A stretch of DNA of 64,000 bases from Cohnella rhizosphaerae (GCF_029525575.1 NZ_JAPDIA010000009.1:620001-684000), one strand, 5' to 3'. Shown: positions 40,411 through 50,172, counted from the first letter of the stretch. Notes: generated from the letters alone by a model not told the origin. Made by a program: numbers and translations.

Positions 40411-43400
40411 ATGAGGAGAACGATAGGGGTATGGATGCTGGCGCTGCTGCTCGGCGCGCTGGGCTGCGCAGGCGGGATCTCCGCCGCATACGCGGAAGAG
40501 GCTGCGTCGCTGATTCGCAACGGCGGCGCCGAGCGCGCGGCGGGCGGGAGCGGACAGCCCGAAGGCTGGACGCAGGACGTATACGCGGCTGACGCGAACG
40601 GCGCGGCGGTCAGCACGCTGACCGTCGGCCAGGACGGCGGCCATAGCGGCCAAGCTTATTTGAGCGTCTCCAGTACGAGCGAGAACGATGCGCGCTGGAT
40701 TCAGACGATCGCGGTGGAAGCCGATTCGATCTACAAGCTGTCCGGCTGGATCCGGGTCGCGGGCGGACTCGCCGATCGAACCGGCGGCAACCTGTCCGTA
40801 CTCGGCATCGCGGCTCCTTTCCCTGCCGTGGGAGATACCCAGGGCGAATGGCGACAGGTCGAATGGTACGGTAAAACGGGGGCGGACCAGACGAGCATCG
40901 CCGTCGCGGCCCGCCTTGGCAGCTACCGGCAGCCTGAACAGCGGCAAGGCGGACTTCGACGACATCTCGCTCGAAAAGCTGGCGGAAGCGCCGGCAGGCG
41001 CCGTAATCATTCCGCTGTGGCCAGAAGCATACGCTGGAGCGGCATCCGGCGGCGGAGCTTCGGGAGGCGGGCACGGTACCTACACGGCCATGATGTTTTT
41101 GCTGGCCGCCGCCTACGCCGCATTGGCCTGGGGCCTCGTGTCTTACCTGCGCCGCATGGGAGAGGCGACGCTGCCTGTCGGCGGCAAGCCGCGCGCAGCC
41201 AATGCCGCCGTCTTCCTGCTTTTTGCCGGCGCCTTGCTCATTCGCGCAGCTTGCGCGCCGATCATGCAAGGGCATCCGATCGACGCCCTGGACTTTTATT
41301 TTTGGGCGAATCATGCCTACGAAGCAGGCCTTCACGGCTTTTATACGTCCGACATTTTCGTGGATTATCCCCCCCGGCTACATTTATGTGCTGTACGTCG
41401 TCGGCCTGCTGCAGAAGCTGATGCACATCGGCTATCCGTCCGCCGGCTCGGCGCTGCTTCTCAAGCTGCCGTCGATCGCGGCCGACCTCGCGGCTTCGTA
41501 TGTGCTGCTGCGCCTCGCGCGTCCGCGCTTCGGCGCGGCGGCAGGTGCTGCGATCGCTTCTCTTTATCTATTCAACCCGATGGTATTCCACAATTCGGTC
41601 GTGTGGGGCCAGATCGATTCGTTCCTCGCGCTGTTTATCCTTCTTGCCGTGTGGGCGATCGCGGCTGGCAGGCTCCCTTATGCGACAGCCGCCGTCGTCG
41701 TCGCGGTGCTGATCAAGCCGCAGGCGATCGTCGCCATTCCGGTGCTGCTGCTGGCGCTGGCCGTCCGGCGCAGCCTCAGAGCCTGGGGCGAATCGCTGCT
41801 CTACGGCGCGGCCGTCTTCGTACTGCTCGTACTGCCGTTTTCCATCCATCAATCTCCCGACTGGATCGTCGAGCGCTACAAGGCGATGTTCGACAGCTAT
41901 CCGTACGCGACGCTGAACGCCGCCAATTTGTACGGTCTGCTCGGCCTGAACGGTGTCAAGGTGTCGGCCGCGATGGCGTTCTGGAGCAATCTGTCCATCG
42001 TGCTCATCGTCGCTTACATCGTCTGGCTGGCCTGGCGGCATCGCAAGCTTGAAGCCGCGCCGCGCTGGGCGTATCTCGCTTACTTGACGTTCCTGCTCGT
42101 GTTCGCCCTCAAGACCAGCATGCACGAGCGCTATGGCTACCCGGCCGTCGCGCTTGCGCTGCTCGCGTTTATCTTGCTCAAAGACCGCCGCTTGCTGTGG
42201 ATGTTCCTTGGACTCACGTTCACGCATTTCGCGGACGCGGCTTACGTGCTCTACTTCGGACTGGACAAAAACTATTACCTGTCGGCTACGGACGGCTTCT
42301 TCCGCTTCCTGTCGCTCGTCAACCTGGCGATCTCGGCTTACGCCGTCTACGTCGGCTGGACGCTGGACAAGGGCAAGGCGCTGGAGGCCGCGCCGGCCGC
42401 AACAGCCGTTTCGTCAAAAGGCGGCAAAGGCGGCGCCTCGTCCTATACGGCGCCATCCAAAAATGGGGCGTCCAAATCCGGGCCTGCCAAACCCGCCTTC
42501 GAGATCGCCGTGCCGGCATCCGACGCCAAATTCTCCCGGCTCGACCGGCTGCTCGTCGTCGGCTTGACGCTCGTCTACGCCATCATCGCGCTCGTCAATC
42601 TCGGCTCGATGCGCGCGCCCGAATCCGGCTGGACGCCGGCCGCGCCGGCCAGCGCCATCGTGTACGACTTCGGCGAGCCGCAGGCGATCGCCTCCGTCAT
42701 CTGGTTCGGCGGCACGCGCGACGAAGGGCGCGCGGAGGACAGCACGATCGAGCTGTCGCAATCCGCCGACGGCGCCAGCTGGACGAACACTTTGTCGTTC
42801 ACGCTGAACGGCGGCTCCGTCTTCCAATGGAAGGAACAGCCGGTCGCCATCAACCAGCGGTTCGTGCGCGTCTCGGCGTCGAATCCGGGCTGGACGCTGT
42901 ACGAGCTGTCCTTCCGGGACGCAGAAGGCCGCAGCCTAGCGCCGGCCAAGACGAGCGAAGGCGGCGCCGCGCTGCTCGACGAGCCCGGCGACGTGCCGAA
43001 GAAGCCGTCTTATCTCAACAGCATGTATTTCGACGAGATCTACCACGGCCGCACCGCTTACGAGTTCCTGCATCATATCGAGCCCTACGAGACGACGCAC
43101 CCGCCGCTCGGCAAGGGGCTGATGGCGCTCGGCGTCTCCCTGTTCGGCATGAATCCGTTCGGCTGGCGGATCATGGGCACGCTGCTCGGCATCGCGATGA
43201 TTCCGCTCATGTATTTGCTCGCCAAGCGGATGTTCGGTCGCACCGAGCTTGCCTTCGCGGCGGCGTTCCTGCTGACGTTCGACTTCATGCACTTCACGCA
43301 GACGCGCATCGCGACGGTCGACGTCTACGGCGTTTTCTTCATCCTGCTGATGTATCTGTATATGTACAAGTATTACGAACGGGCGCTGGCCGGAGAAAGC

Positions 43401-44207
43401 TTCCGCCGGGTCGCCGTGCCGCTTGCGCTGGCGGGTCTGTTTTTCGGTCTCGGATCAGCGAGCAAATGGATCGATATTTACGCGGGGGGCGGACTTGCGG
43501 TATTGTTCGCGATCACGCTGTGGCGGCGCCGGGCGGAGCATGCTTTCCTGCTGCGCACCGTGCTGTGGTGCGTGCCGTTTTTTCTGGTCGTACCCGCGCT
43601 GATCTATACGGCGAGCTATATTCCGTTTTTCCTCGTGCCGGGCCCGGGGCATGGCTTCCACGACATGCTCACTTATCAGAAATTCATGTACAACTACCAC
43701 GCGCATCTGGTGGCGAACCATCCGTTCGCGTCGAGCTGGTGGGAGTGGCCGCTGATGATCAAGCCGATCTGGTATTACGGGGGCGCCGTCGCGGCGGATC
43801 AGGTGTCCAGCATCGTGGCGATGGGCAATCCCGCCGTCTGGTGGATCGGCATCGCCGCCGTCGCGGCCGCGATCGTCCTGCTCTTCAAAGGCAGGGCGCG
43901 CGACCCGCGGCTCGTCTTCCTGCTGATCGGTCTGGCCGCGGAGTACCTCCCTTGGGTCGGCGTGTCCCGCTTGACGTTTATCTATCATTTTTTCGCGAGC
44001 GTACCCTTTGTGATTCTCCTGATCGTATACGTATTGAAGGAGGGCAGGGATCGCGGGCGGCTGACGCGCGGCCACGTCTACGGTTATCTCGGCGCAACGC
44101 TGCTGCTGTTTGTTCTGTTCTACCCGATTCTGTCCGGCATGACCGTGGACAAATCGTACGTCGTTCACGCGCTCCGCTGGTTCAATTCCTGGATTTTTAA
44201 CGGCTAA
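40411..44207 (+). CDS. Double glycosyltransferase fusion: GT-C mannosyltransferase-like plus PMT, two frameshifts
   Basis: Predicted 1264-aa membrane protein. Order: signal peptide (1-28); carbohydrate-binding CBM4/9-like domain (about 30-190); a first multi-helix GT-C glycosyltransferase (about 215-650, with DFYFWANHAYEAG, YPPGYIYVLY, MHERYGYPAVALALL); a Lys/Gly/Ser linker (about 665-700); a helix and an exported discoidin-like domain (745-845); and a complete protein-O-mannosyltransferase (855-1264) with the catalytic MYFDEIYHGRTAYEFL and THPPLGKGLMALG motifs. Start at 40411 follows GGGGGGAAG. One +1 lies in 40908-40924 (not a long run) and one in the C run 41369-41375. Probably glycosylates exported proteins using a lipid-linked sugar; two active sites in one chain is unusual. 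Confidence 0.83.
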
Positions 44208-44222
44208 CAAGGAGTAGAGCGG

Positions 44223-44510
44223 ATGATGACGGAAAAAACGAACGCCCAACGCGGAAATGCGGAAGGGATGCCGTCCGACCGCGCAGACCGCGCAGACCGC
44301 GCAGACCGCGGAGACCGCGGAGACCGCGCCAACCGCGACCGCTGCCCGCTGTGCGGCGGGCCGAACGGCTGCGCGATCGAGGCGGGCCGACAGCCCGAGT
44401 CCTGCTGGTGCATGCGCAGGACGATCGGCGAGGATGTCCTTGCAGGCGTGCCGCCGCAGCTGCGGGGCGCGGCCTGCATCTGTCCGATTTGCGCGGCTGG
44501 CGGCGGCTGA
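44223..44510 (+). CDS. Small cysteine-rich CWC-family protein
   Basis: Predicted 95-aa cytoplasmic protein. The N-terminal half has a charged repeat, RAD/RGD every three residues (about 20-38). The C-terminal half carries the cysteine pattern CPLCGG, GCAIE, SCWCM and CICPICA, with the CWC signature of family PF14375; it probably binds a metal ion. AAGGAG lies 8-11 bases before two in-frame ATGs (44223, 44226). It is 15 bases after the glycosyltransferase gene and likely in its operon. Function of the family is unknown. Confidence 0.8.
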   Translation: MMTEKTNAQRGNAEGMPSDRADRADRADRGDRGDRANRDRCPLCGGPNGCAIEAGRQPESCWCMRRTIGEDVLAGVPPQLRGAACICPICAAGGG

Positions 44511-44562
44511 ACCGCGGTATCCGATCGCATTCCTGACGCTAAGCGATAGGGAGGAGATCGTC

Positions 44563-45577
44563 ACGAAGCTGTTAATCTTGGGCGGTACCGTATTTTTAGG
44601 CAAGCATGTCGCGTTGTCCGCGCTGCGGGCCGGACACGAGGTGACCGTGTTCCATCGGGGACGCAGCGCGGCCGGCGATATGCCGGGCAGGATCGAGACG
44701 CTGATCGGGGACCGCGACGGCGACTTGTCGTCGCTCGCGGGACGCGAGTGGGATGTTGTCGTGGACACCTCCGGCTATGTGCCGCGCGTCGTGCGCCGGT
44801 CGGCGCTCCTGCTCGGCGAGTCGATCGATCGTTATCTTTTCATTTCCAGCAAATCGGCTTATGCCGACCTGAGCCGACCGGGCGTCAATGAGACATGGCC
44901 GCGGCTGCGGCTGCCGGAGGCGGAAGCGGACAGCGAGGACGTGCAGCGTCACTACGGCGCGCTCAAAGCGGCCTGCGAGGCGGAGCTGGAAGCGCTGCTG
45001 CCGGGCAAGCTGCTCGTCGTGCGGCCGGGATTGATCGTCGGACCCGACGACCCGACGGACCGGTTTACGTACTGGCCGTCCAGAATCCGGCTCGGCGGCG
45101 AAGTGCTGGCGCCCGGCGATCCGGACGCGCCCGTCCAGTTCATCGACGTCCGCGATCTCGCGGACTGGATCGTCCGTTTAGCCGAAGCCAGGGCGGCCGG
45201 CGTATACAATGCAGCAGGTCCGGCCGGCGCGATCGGCATGCGGCATTTTTTGGACGCCTGCGTTCGCACGATGAACCCGGAGGCGCGGTTGACCTGGATC
45301 AGCGACGATTTTCTTCTAAAAAAGAGGCGTGGGGCCGTGGATCGAATTGCCGCTATGGATACCGCCTCAAGGCGAGACGGCGCCGTTCGCGCACACGATG
45401 TCGGCGGATGCGGGCAAAGCCTTCGCCGCCGGACTTATTTGCCGCCCGATGGAAGAAACGATCCGCGATACGGCGGATTGGGATGCGACGAGGCCGGCAG
45501 CAACAACGCGACGCGCCGGCATGGCGCCCGATCGCGAGGCGGCGCTGCTCGAAGCCTGGCAAAACCGGGACGCATAA
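44563..45577 (+). CDS. NAD-dependent epimerase/dehydratase (extended/atypical SDR), frameshifted
   Basis: Predicted 337-aa Rossmann-fold enzyme. The nucleotide-binding LILGGTVFLGKHV is at the very N-terminus; later motifs are VVVDTSGY, FISSKSAYAD and VRPGLIVGPDD. The substrate is probably a nucleotide sugar, unproven. At the place expected for the start, GGGAGGAG is followed by ACG AAG CTG; there is no ATG, GTG or TTG that would keep the whole motif, so a start at ACG 44563 (or an uncalled substitution of ATG) is proposed. The A run 45318-45323 has one extra base; with five A it reads FLLKKEAWGPWIELPLW. It follows the CWC gene by about 50 bases. Confidence 0.8.
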
Positions 45578-45622
45578 AAAAAGGCTGTCCGGCCTGCGAA
45601 TGGCCGGAACAGCCTTTTTTTA
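45575..45622. terminator. Bidirectional terminator between the epimerase and M15 peptidase genes
   Basis: AAAAAAAGGCTGTCCGGCC and GGCCGGAACAGCCTTTTTTT form a long stem with A run on one side and T run on the other, so it ends both converging genes. Confidence 0.92.
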
Positions 45623-46268
45623 TGCCTTTTCGGCGGCTTGCCGCGCCCATTCTTCCGCGACCCGGAGATCCTCGGGCGGACGGTGCCCGCGCTGCAGCTG
45701 CGGAATCGACAGGCCGAAGTCCATCTGCAGATGCGGATAATCCGGGAAGCTCTCCCAGTCGCCGCCCCAGGAGAAGCCGAGACGTTTGGCGATTCCGACG
45801 ACTTCCATCCAGTCCGACTTCCCGTTGCGATTGCCGTCGTACGACGTATCCCAGAGCACGTCGCCATTCTTCCCCCCGAATCGCGAAGTCGATGGCCAAG
45901 CCGTAGTTATGATAAGATTGGCCGCCTTTGGCATTCGTCACGATGGCGCCCGGCGCGCTTCGTCCTTTGCGATAGAGCGCGTCCTGTTCCGTCCCGCTGC
46001 GAAAGCCGTCCGTGATCGCGATCCGGATGCCCAACGCTGCGGCCTCGGCCTTCAGCGTCTTCATTTTCTCGGCGACGATCGGATGCAAGGCGACGACCGG
46101 AGGCACGTCGCGCCAGAGCCCGGCGGGCAGGAGCAATATGACGGCCGGCAGATTCGCGGCGACGACCAGCGCGACGGCCGCGCATACGGCGAGCAGCAGT
46201 CTTCCGCGACGGCGGGCGGGAGCGGCACGCCTTCTCGCCAGCGACGCGCCGTTGGATTCCAGGTTCAT
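45620..46268 (-). CDS. M15-family peptidoglycan peptidase (VanY/CwlK-like), frameshifted
   Basis: Predicted 215-aa exported or membrane-anchored peptidase that cuts peptide links in peptidoglycan. One N-terminal helix (RLLLAVCAAVALVVAANLP) is followed by a short domain with the zinc-site motifs SYHNYGLAIDFA (His and Asp about 129-136) and the C-terminal PHLQMDFG. The C run 45872-45877 (G run on the coding strand) has one extra base; correction joins AIDFAIRG to KNGDVLWDTSYDGN. It is closest to the Peptidase_M15_4 group, L-Ala-D-Glu or D-Ala endopeptidases. Confidence 0.85.
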
Positions 46269-46427
46269 ATCTGTTCCTTCCCTTCAAACTCTATCATAAC
46301 CTCTATTATTCTCTGAAATACGATTCGTAGTCCCTGTCTGTTGCAAATTCGTTGAGATTACGAATATGGAGTCGATGAGTTACGGATATTAAAAAGAGAA
46401 GAAGGAAGAAGATCGGCAAATTCAGGC

Positions 46428-46476
46428 TTGCAAAAACTAATGAGGTTAGCTATATTAAAACTAATAAGATTAGTTT
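46428..46476 (+). promoter_or_regulatory. Promoter with two TetR-type operators for the MBL-tetR operon
   Basis: -35 TTGCAA (46428-46433), 17-bp spacer, -10 TATATT (46451-46456). Operator 2 is a perfect palindrome, AAACTAAT-AAG-ATTAGTTT (46458-46476), over the start site. Operator 1, AAACTAAT-GAG-GTTAGCTA (46434-46452), is the same sequence with an imperfect second arm, between the -35 and -10. Centres are 24 bp apart. The TetR protein encoded second in the operon is the likely ligand. Confidence 0.8.
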
Positions 46477-46497
46477 TTGAGACGGAGGTTAAAAACC

Positions 46498-47256
46498 ATG
46501 AAAATCACGACACGCGCCAGCGTGCATCAGCTATCCTTCTTGCCGCGCTTTTTTCCGGTTAATGCGTACTTCGTTGAGGAAAAGAATGGCCTGACTTTGA
46601 TCGACGCAGCGCTCCCTTACAGCGCCAAGGGGATTATCGACGCGGCGGCCCGGATGGGCAAGCCGATTCGCCGCATCTTGCTGACGCATGCGCATAGCGA
46701 CCATATCGGCGCGCTCGACCGTCTGAAGTCGGCGCTGCCCGATGCCGAAGTGCTCATTTCCGCGCGGGATGCCAGACTGCTCGCCGGAGACAAATCGCTG
46801 GATGCGGGCGAGCCTGCGTCTCCGATCCGCGGCGGCGTACCGAAGCCGGGCGCCATACGTACGCGGCCGGATACGCTTCTTGCGGACGGCGATCGCATTG
46901 GCTCGTTGCTCGCGGTAGCGACGCCCGGCCACACGCCCGGTTCAATGTCCTTTCTGGACACGCGCACGGGCGCATTGATCGTGGGAGACGCGTTCCAGGT
47001 AAAAGGCGGCATGGCCGTCTCGGGAAAGATGCAGCCGTTGTTTCCTTTTCCCGCGATGGCGACCTGGAGCGCAGCCGAGGCGATTCGTTCGGCCAAGCGG
47101 CTCGTCGGGCTGAAGCCGACGCTTCTCGCGGTCGGGCATGGCCGGATGATCGCGGACCCGATCGGGGCGATGAACGCCTCCGTAAGCGAGGCGGAGCGCC
47201 GTCTTGCGTCTCAAGACAAGGGAGGAGCCAGCCATGTCACCGCGAATCGGCCTTGA
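46498..47256 (+). CDS. MBL-fold metallo-hydrolase
   Basis: Predicted 252-aa cytoplasmic metallo-beta-lactamase-fold hydrolase. It holds the metal motif LTHAHSDHIGALD (about 63-75), PGHTPGSMSF (about 143-152), VGDAF and a late VGHG. ATG 46498 follows GGAGG by about 10 bases. It overlaps the TetR gene by 23 bases, so the two are one operon under the operators at 46434-46476. The small-molecule substrate, probably linked to what TetR senses, cannot be told. Confidence 0.9.
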   Translation: MKITTRASVHQLSFLPRFFPVNAYFVEEKNGLTLIDAALPYSAKGIIDAAARMGKPIRRILLTHAHSDHIGALDRLKSALPDAEVLISARDARLLAGDKSLDAGEPASPIRGGVPKPGAIRTRPDTLLADGDRIGSLLAVATPGHTPGSMSFLDTRTGALIVGDAFQVKGGMAVSGKMQPLFPFPAMATWSAAEAIRSAKRLVGLKPTLLAVGHGRMIADPIGAMNASVSEAERRLASQDKGGASHVTANRP

Positions 47257-47810
47257 TCGGAACACACTGCTACAGGCCGCCACGGAGATGGCCGACGAGC
47301 AAGGCCTTGATTCCGTAACGCTCGCATCCCTCGCGCAGAAGCTGAAGATCCGTTCGCCTTCGCTGTACAATCACGTGAACGGCTTGCCCGATTTGCGCCG
47401 GGAGCTGGCGCTGTCGGGTCTCGCCAAGATGGCGGCCTGCTTTGAGGCCGTTTTGCCCGAAGCCGCCGGCGACGAAGCCTTGCGCGCTTTCAGCCGCGTC
47501 TACCTTGACTTCGCCCGCCGGCATCCGGGCTTGTACGAAGCGTTGCAGCGCGCGCCGGATCCCGCAGACCGCGAACTGAACGAAGCCGGGGCCGCGGTCG
47601 TCAGCCTTGTCGTTCGCGTCATCGAGAATTACGGCCTGCGCGGGGGAGGCCGCCATCCATGCCGTGCGCGGCATCCGCAGCGTTCTGCACGGCTTTGTCG
47701 CGCTCGAGCGCCAGGGCGGATTCGGGATGCCTCTCGATCTGGACATGACTTTTCAGCGGCTGGTGGATGCGTTTATCGCCGGTATCCAATCCTTTCGGGA
47801 GCCATTTTAA
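47234..47810 (+). CDS. TetR-family regulator, frameshifted
   Basis: Predicted 191-aa repressor. The N-terminal helix-turn-helix domain (LLQAATEMADEQGLDSVTLA...SLYNHV, about 10-50) is followed by a TetR_C_WHG-like ligand domain (FARRHPGLYEAL, LHGFVALE). ATG 47234 follows GGGAGGAG. The G run 47642-47646 has one extra base; with four G it reads YGLRGEAAIHAVRG and ends at 47810. Probably represses its own operon with the MBL hydrolase through the two palindromes upstream. Confidence 0.88.
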
Positions 47811-47965
47811 CAGTATCCCCTTCGAACAGGGAACCATGAAGCGAAGGAACCGACCCACGGCACAAACTTGGATGTTCACTTTTGCGGGATGACATTCGCG
47901 CCGATTGCGCGACGGTCAATGCGAGTTTGTCGTCCTATTGCTCAGTATTCCCGGTTTGCGGAGCT
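47811..47965. other. Short intergenic stretch before array 3
   Basis: About 155 bases after tetR with no gene, hairpin with T run, or repeat recognised. Confidence 0.4.
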
Positions 47966-48160
47966 TTCCCTGACGCAAAGGGATATCGTTAAAACGCAGC
48001 GAAGACCCGTACGCTAGGTTCCCTGACGCAAGGGGATATCGTTAAAACGCAGCGAAAGTCCGTACGCCGGGTTCCCTGACCGAAGGGGATATCGTTAAAA
48101 CGCAGCGAAAGCCCGTACGCCGGGTTCCCTGACCGAAGGGGATATCGTTAAAACGTCACG
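47966..48160 (+). repeat. Tandem array 3: four copies of a 53-bp unit
   Basis: TTCCCTGAC starts copies at 47966, 48019, 48072 and 48125 (exact 53-bp period; the last is cut short at 48160). Conserved parts are GGGGATATCGTTAAAACGCA and GCGAAAGTCCGTACGC. Each unit can form a small TCCC/GGGA hairpin. The GCGAAAGTCC segment resembles the GCAGAAGTCC end of the core in arrays 1 and 2, a weak similarity. Confidence 0.9.
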
Positions 48161-48217
48161 CAGGCGAGGTGGCCGATACTGCCATGCCTTGACAGCGCGT
48201 GCCGAATCGGATAAAGT

Positions 48218-48246
48218 GTAACTTACCAAAAGTAATTTACTATAAA
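48218..48246 (+). promoter_or_regulatory. Promoter region of the catE-like gene with two short palindromes
   Basis: GTAACTTAC (48218-48226) and AGTAATTTACT (48231-48241) are consecutive palindromes of one type, 14 bp apart, running into a -10-like TATAAA (48241-48246). In B. subtilis, catDE is repressed by the quinone-sensing MarR-type proteins YodB/CatR at TTAC...GTAA-like sites, so the same control is plausible. Confidence 0.55.
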
Positions 48247-48266
48247 TGATAGAGAGGGCGGTCCTT

Positions 48267-49128
48267 ATGACGCGTTCCATCCATCCCGATACCGATCTCG
48301 GCACCGTTCACTTAAAGGTTGCGGAGCTGGACCGTTCTATCCGGTTCTATGAGGAAATCATCGGCCTCAAGCTCATCTCCCGCGAGGGCGATACGGCCCG
48401 CATGGGCGCAGGAGGGGCTGCTGCGCTGCTGCAGCTCGAGCAGTTGCCGGAAGGCGCGGTTCCGGCGCCGCGCAGGCGCACGGGGCTGTACCACTTCGCG
48501 ATCCTCGTGCCGACGCGCGAAGCGCTGGGGCTCGCGGTGCGCAACTTCCTGCAGCGCCGCGTTCCGATCGGCCAGGGGGGATCACCTGGTCAGCGAGGCG
48601 ATCTATCTGAGCGATCCCGACGACAACGGCATCGAGGTGTACGCCGATCGCCCTCGCGAGACGTGGTCGTATACGCCGACGGGAGAGGTCGCGATGGCGA
48701 CGGACCCGGTCGACATCGAAGGACTGCTCGCTTTGGCGGGCGACAAGCCCTGGAGCGGATTGCCGGCCGGCACCGTAATGGGGCACGTGCATTTGCACGT
48801 CAGGGATTTGCAGGAAGCGAAGCGGTTCTACGTCGACACGCTCGGCTTCGATATCGTCGCGAACTACGGCGGGCAGGCGCTCTTCGTGTCCGCGGGCGGC
48901 TACCATCACCATGTCGGCCTCAATACGTGGGCGGGCGTCGGCGCGCCGCCGCCCCCGGCGAACGCGCCCGGGCTGATTTACTTTACGGTCCGGCTGCCCG
49001 ACGCCGCGGAGCTTGCGCGTATTCTGAACGCGCTGGGCGAACAGGGGATTCCGTCGGAACAGGCGGAGGACGGTTATCTCGTCTCCGATCCTTCGTCAAA
49101 TCGCGTGCTGCTGACGGTGCGTGTTTAA
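48267..49128 (+). CDS. catE: Catechol-2,3-dioxygenase-like VOC protein (CatE type), frameshifted
   Basis: Predicted 286-aa cytoplasmic extradiol dioxygenase protecting against catechols and quinones. Two VOC domains: residues 8-130 (LGTVHLKVAELDRS, GLYHFAILVPTRE, DPDDNGIEVYADRPRE) and 165-280 (MGHVHLHVRDLQEAKRFY, YHHHVGLNTWAG). Length and motifs agree with B. subtilis CatE. ATG 48267 follows an AGAGAGGG site. The G run 48575-48580 has one extra base; with five G it reads IGQGDHLVSEAIYLSD. A downstream terminator is shared with map. Confidence 0.87.
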
Positions 49129-49138
49129 TCTCCCTATT

Positions 49139-49182
49139 AAAAAGCCTTCGGCTGCCGAATCCGGCGTCCGGAGGCTTTTTTC
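49139..49182. terminator. Bidirectional terminator between catE-like gene and map
   Basis: AAAAAGCCTTCGG and CCGGAGGCTTTTTT pair, flanked by A and T runs, between the converging genes. Confidence 0.85.
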
Positions 49183-49197
49183 TCATGGCGGGCTAAA

Positions 49198-49950
49198 TCA
49201 ATCGTCCTGCGAGGTCAAAATCACGGGACCGTCCTTCGTAATCGCGATCGTGTGCTCGAACTGCGCGGACAGCTTGCCGTCCATCGTGCGCGCGGTCCAG
49301 CCATCGTCGTCGATTTTCATTCGCCAGGTGCCCTCGTTGATCATCGGCTCGATCGTGATGACCATGCCTTCCTGGAAGCGGAAGCCTTTGCCTGGGATGC
49401 CGACATGAATGAAGTTCGGCTCCTCGTGGAGCTCCCGGCCGATCCCGTGCGCGGCAAGCTCGCGAACGCAGGAGAAGCCGTTCGCTGCCGCATGCTTGTG
49501 CAGCGGGTACATCGCGTCGCCGATCCGATTGCCGATGACGGCGTGCCGAATGCCGATATCCAGGCACTCCTTCGTCACGCGCATCAGCTTGTCGGCTATC
49601 GGCGACAGCTCGCCGACGGCGTACGTCCATGCCGAATCCCCGAGCCATCCGTTCAGTTCCGCGACCGTATCGATCGTGACGAGATCCCCTTCTTTAAGCG
49701 GCGTATGGTTGGGGAAGCCGTGCGCGATGACGTCGTTCACGGAAGCGCAGGTGGCGAATTTATAGTCCTTGTATGTCTTCGTGAACGGCCTGGCGCCGTA
49801 GCCGGCCATGACATCTTCGACAAGCTCTTCGATCTGCCACGTCGTCACGCCCGGCCGGATCATCTTGCGGATCTCCTTGTGACAGGCGGCTACGACGGCT
49901 CCGGCCGCTCTGATCTGCTCGATCTCCTGCGGGGATTTAAGCGTCACCAT
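49198..49950 (-). CDS. map: Type I methionine aminopeptidase
   Basis: Removes the initiator methionine from new proteins. The 250-aa protein is intact and has the five metal ligands in their usual setting: VTIDTVAELNGWLGDSAW (two Asp), AAHGIGRELHEEPN (His), GMVITIEPM (Glu) and FEHTIAITKDGP (Glu). ATG at 49950 follows GAGAGGAG by 9 bases; the frame stays open upstream to 49989 without a ribosome site. It is not in the usual adk-map-infA operon, so this is probably a second Map copy. Confidence 0.93.
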   Translation of the reverse strand: MVTLKSPQEIEQIRAAGAVVAACHKEIRKMIRPGVTTWQIEELVEDVMAGYGARPFTKTYKDYKFATCASVNDVIAHGFPNHTPLKEGDLVTIDTVAELNGWLGDSAWTYAVGELSPIADKLMRVTKECLDIGIRHAVIGNRIGDAMYPLHKHAAANGFSCVRELAAHGIGRELHEEPNFIHVGIPGKGFRFQEGMVITIEPMINEGTWRMKIDDDGWTARTMDGKLSAQFEHTIAITKDGPVILTSQDD

Positions 49951-50097
49951 GACTTGCAGGCTCCTCTCTATTCTACGGTCACGATACACCCTTTAGCCGA
50001 GTGGCGTCAATTCGCCGGCATAGCCACAGTATGCGCGACAAGGCGGGGCCGTGCGGGAGGACAAAAAAATCGAACATCTTTCGCACCAACGATTGAA

Positions 50098-50126
50098 TTG
50101 CGCGGGACGCGGCGGCATGCTACAGT
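50098..50126 (+). promoter_or_regulatory. Candidate promoter of the second two-component system
   Basis: TTGCGC (50098-50103), 17-bp spacer, TACAGT (50121-50126), about 45 bases before the kinase start. Both hexamers are imperfect. Confidence 0.4.
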
Positions 50127-50172
50127 AGTGCACGCGCGGCAGCCTATGGGTAACGACAGGAGCGGAAATGGT

